A stretch of 40,676 nucleotides of DNA from a virus: IMG/VR virus record IMGVR_UViG_3300025030_001713, positions 1-40,676 of that record; one strand, written 5' to 3'. The notes beneath the pieces are model-generated. The model worked only from the letters and a program-made list of their open reading frames with translations, did no database searches and had not been told where the DNA came from. A program made the translations under genes and the position numbers. This document shows, one piece after another, positions 40,626 to 40,676 of the stretch. Within the stretch, counting starts at the first letter, position 1. Each line of letters starts with the position of its first letter.

Positions 40626-40676
40626 TGGCTAATACACGCCCCCCGGTCTTTCTCCCGACAGGGAGCGTAGAGGGAC
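40626..40676. other. Window end, no gene seen
   Basis: The last 51 bases follow the HNH/P-loop gene stop and hold CTTTCTCCC and GGGAG (part of a possible stem). The large terminase gene is expected beyond. Confidence 0.5.

Overview
The window reads as most of one temperate tailed phage (probably a siphophage) of a Gram-positive, endospore-forming Clostridia host. The clues are strong AGGAGG ribosome sites with many GTG/TTG starts, three proteins with copper-amine-oxidase-N 'stalk' domains, Firmicutes-type replication genes (DUF2800, DUF2815, family A polymerase, VapE, VRR-NUC, SNF2), a repressor with a SpoIIID-like domain, and a 3' tRNA-Trp attachment core. The species cannot be named from the sequence.

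Layout. 1-9600: distal tail genes, including an 1843-residue tail protein with carbohydrate-binding-like modules and a C-terminal glycosidase-like domain, and an 881-residue tail endopeptidase-like protein. 9580-10266 (minus): a secreted stalk-domain protein. 10320-12842: lysis and accessory genes (coiled-coil protein, two holins, amidase, small membrane protein), closed by a strong terminator. 12843-16594: an AT-rich, compact three-gene island encoding a 5-methylcytosine methyltransferase, a GHKL ATPase and a Rossmann methyltransferase-like protein. No nuclease is recognisable in it; it is the best candidate here for an undescribed defence or DNA-modification system. 16595-17053: attP, with 45 bp of tRNA-Trp 3' end between repeated arm sites. 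17043-20719 (minus): integrase, stalk/FxLYD lipoprotein-like secreted protein, ImmA/IrrE peptidase, HicA, HicB and the repressor. 20720-20863: divergent promoters and operators.

20873-24762 (plus): Cro-like regulator, homing HNH gene and many small early genes, interrupted by two small minus-strand genes and containing an excisionase-like gene. 24793-38936: replication and recombination module: Cas4/AddB-like nuclease, SSB-like protein, DNA polymerase, PAPS-reductase-like protein, PcfJ-like protein, primase-helicase, a cluster of GTTGCCGA iterons that looks like the replication origin, VRR-NUC, HNH, a broken SNF2 helicase and small zinc-ribbon/HTH proteins. 38933-39012: a consensus promoter followed by an attenuator. 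39038-40625: start of the late packaging operon (metallopeptidase, terminase small-subunit-like protein, HNH/P-loop fusion).

The order tail-lysis-cargo-attP-integrase-replication-packaging, with no duplicated functions, is that of a circular (excised) phage genome, not of a prophage cut at its ends. Large terminase, portal, capsid and tape-measure genes are not in the window; they should lie beyond both ends. All functional calls come from recognising sequence motifs by eye; no database search was run.
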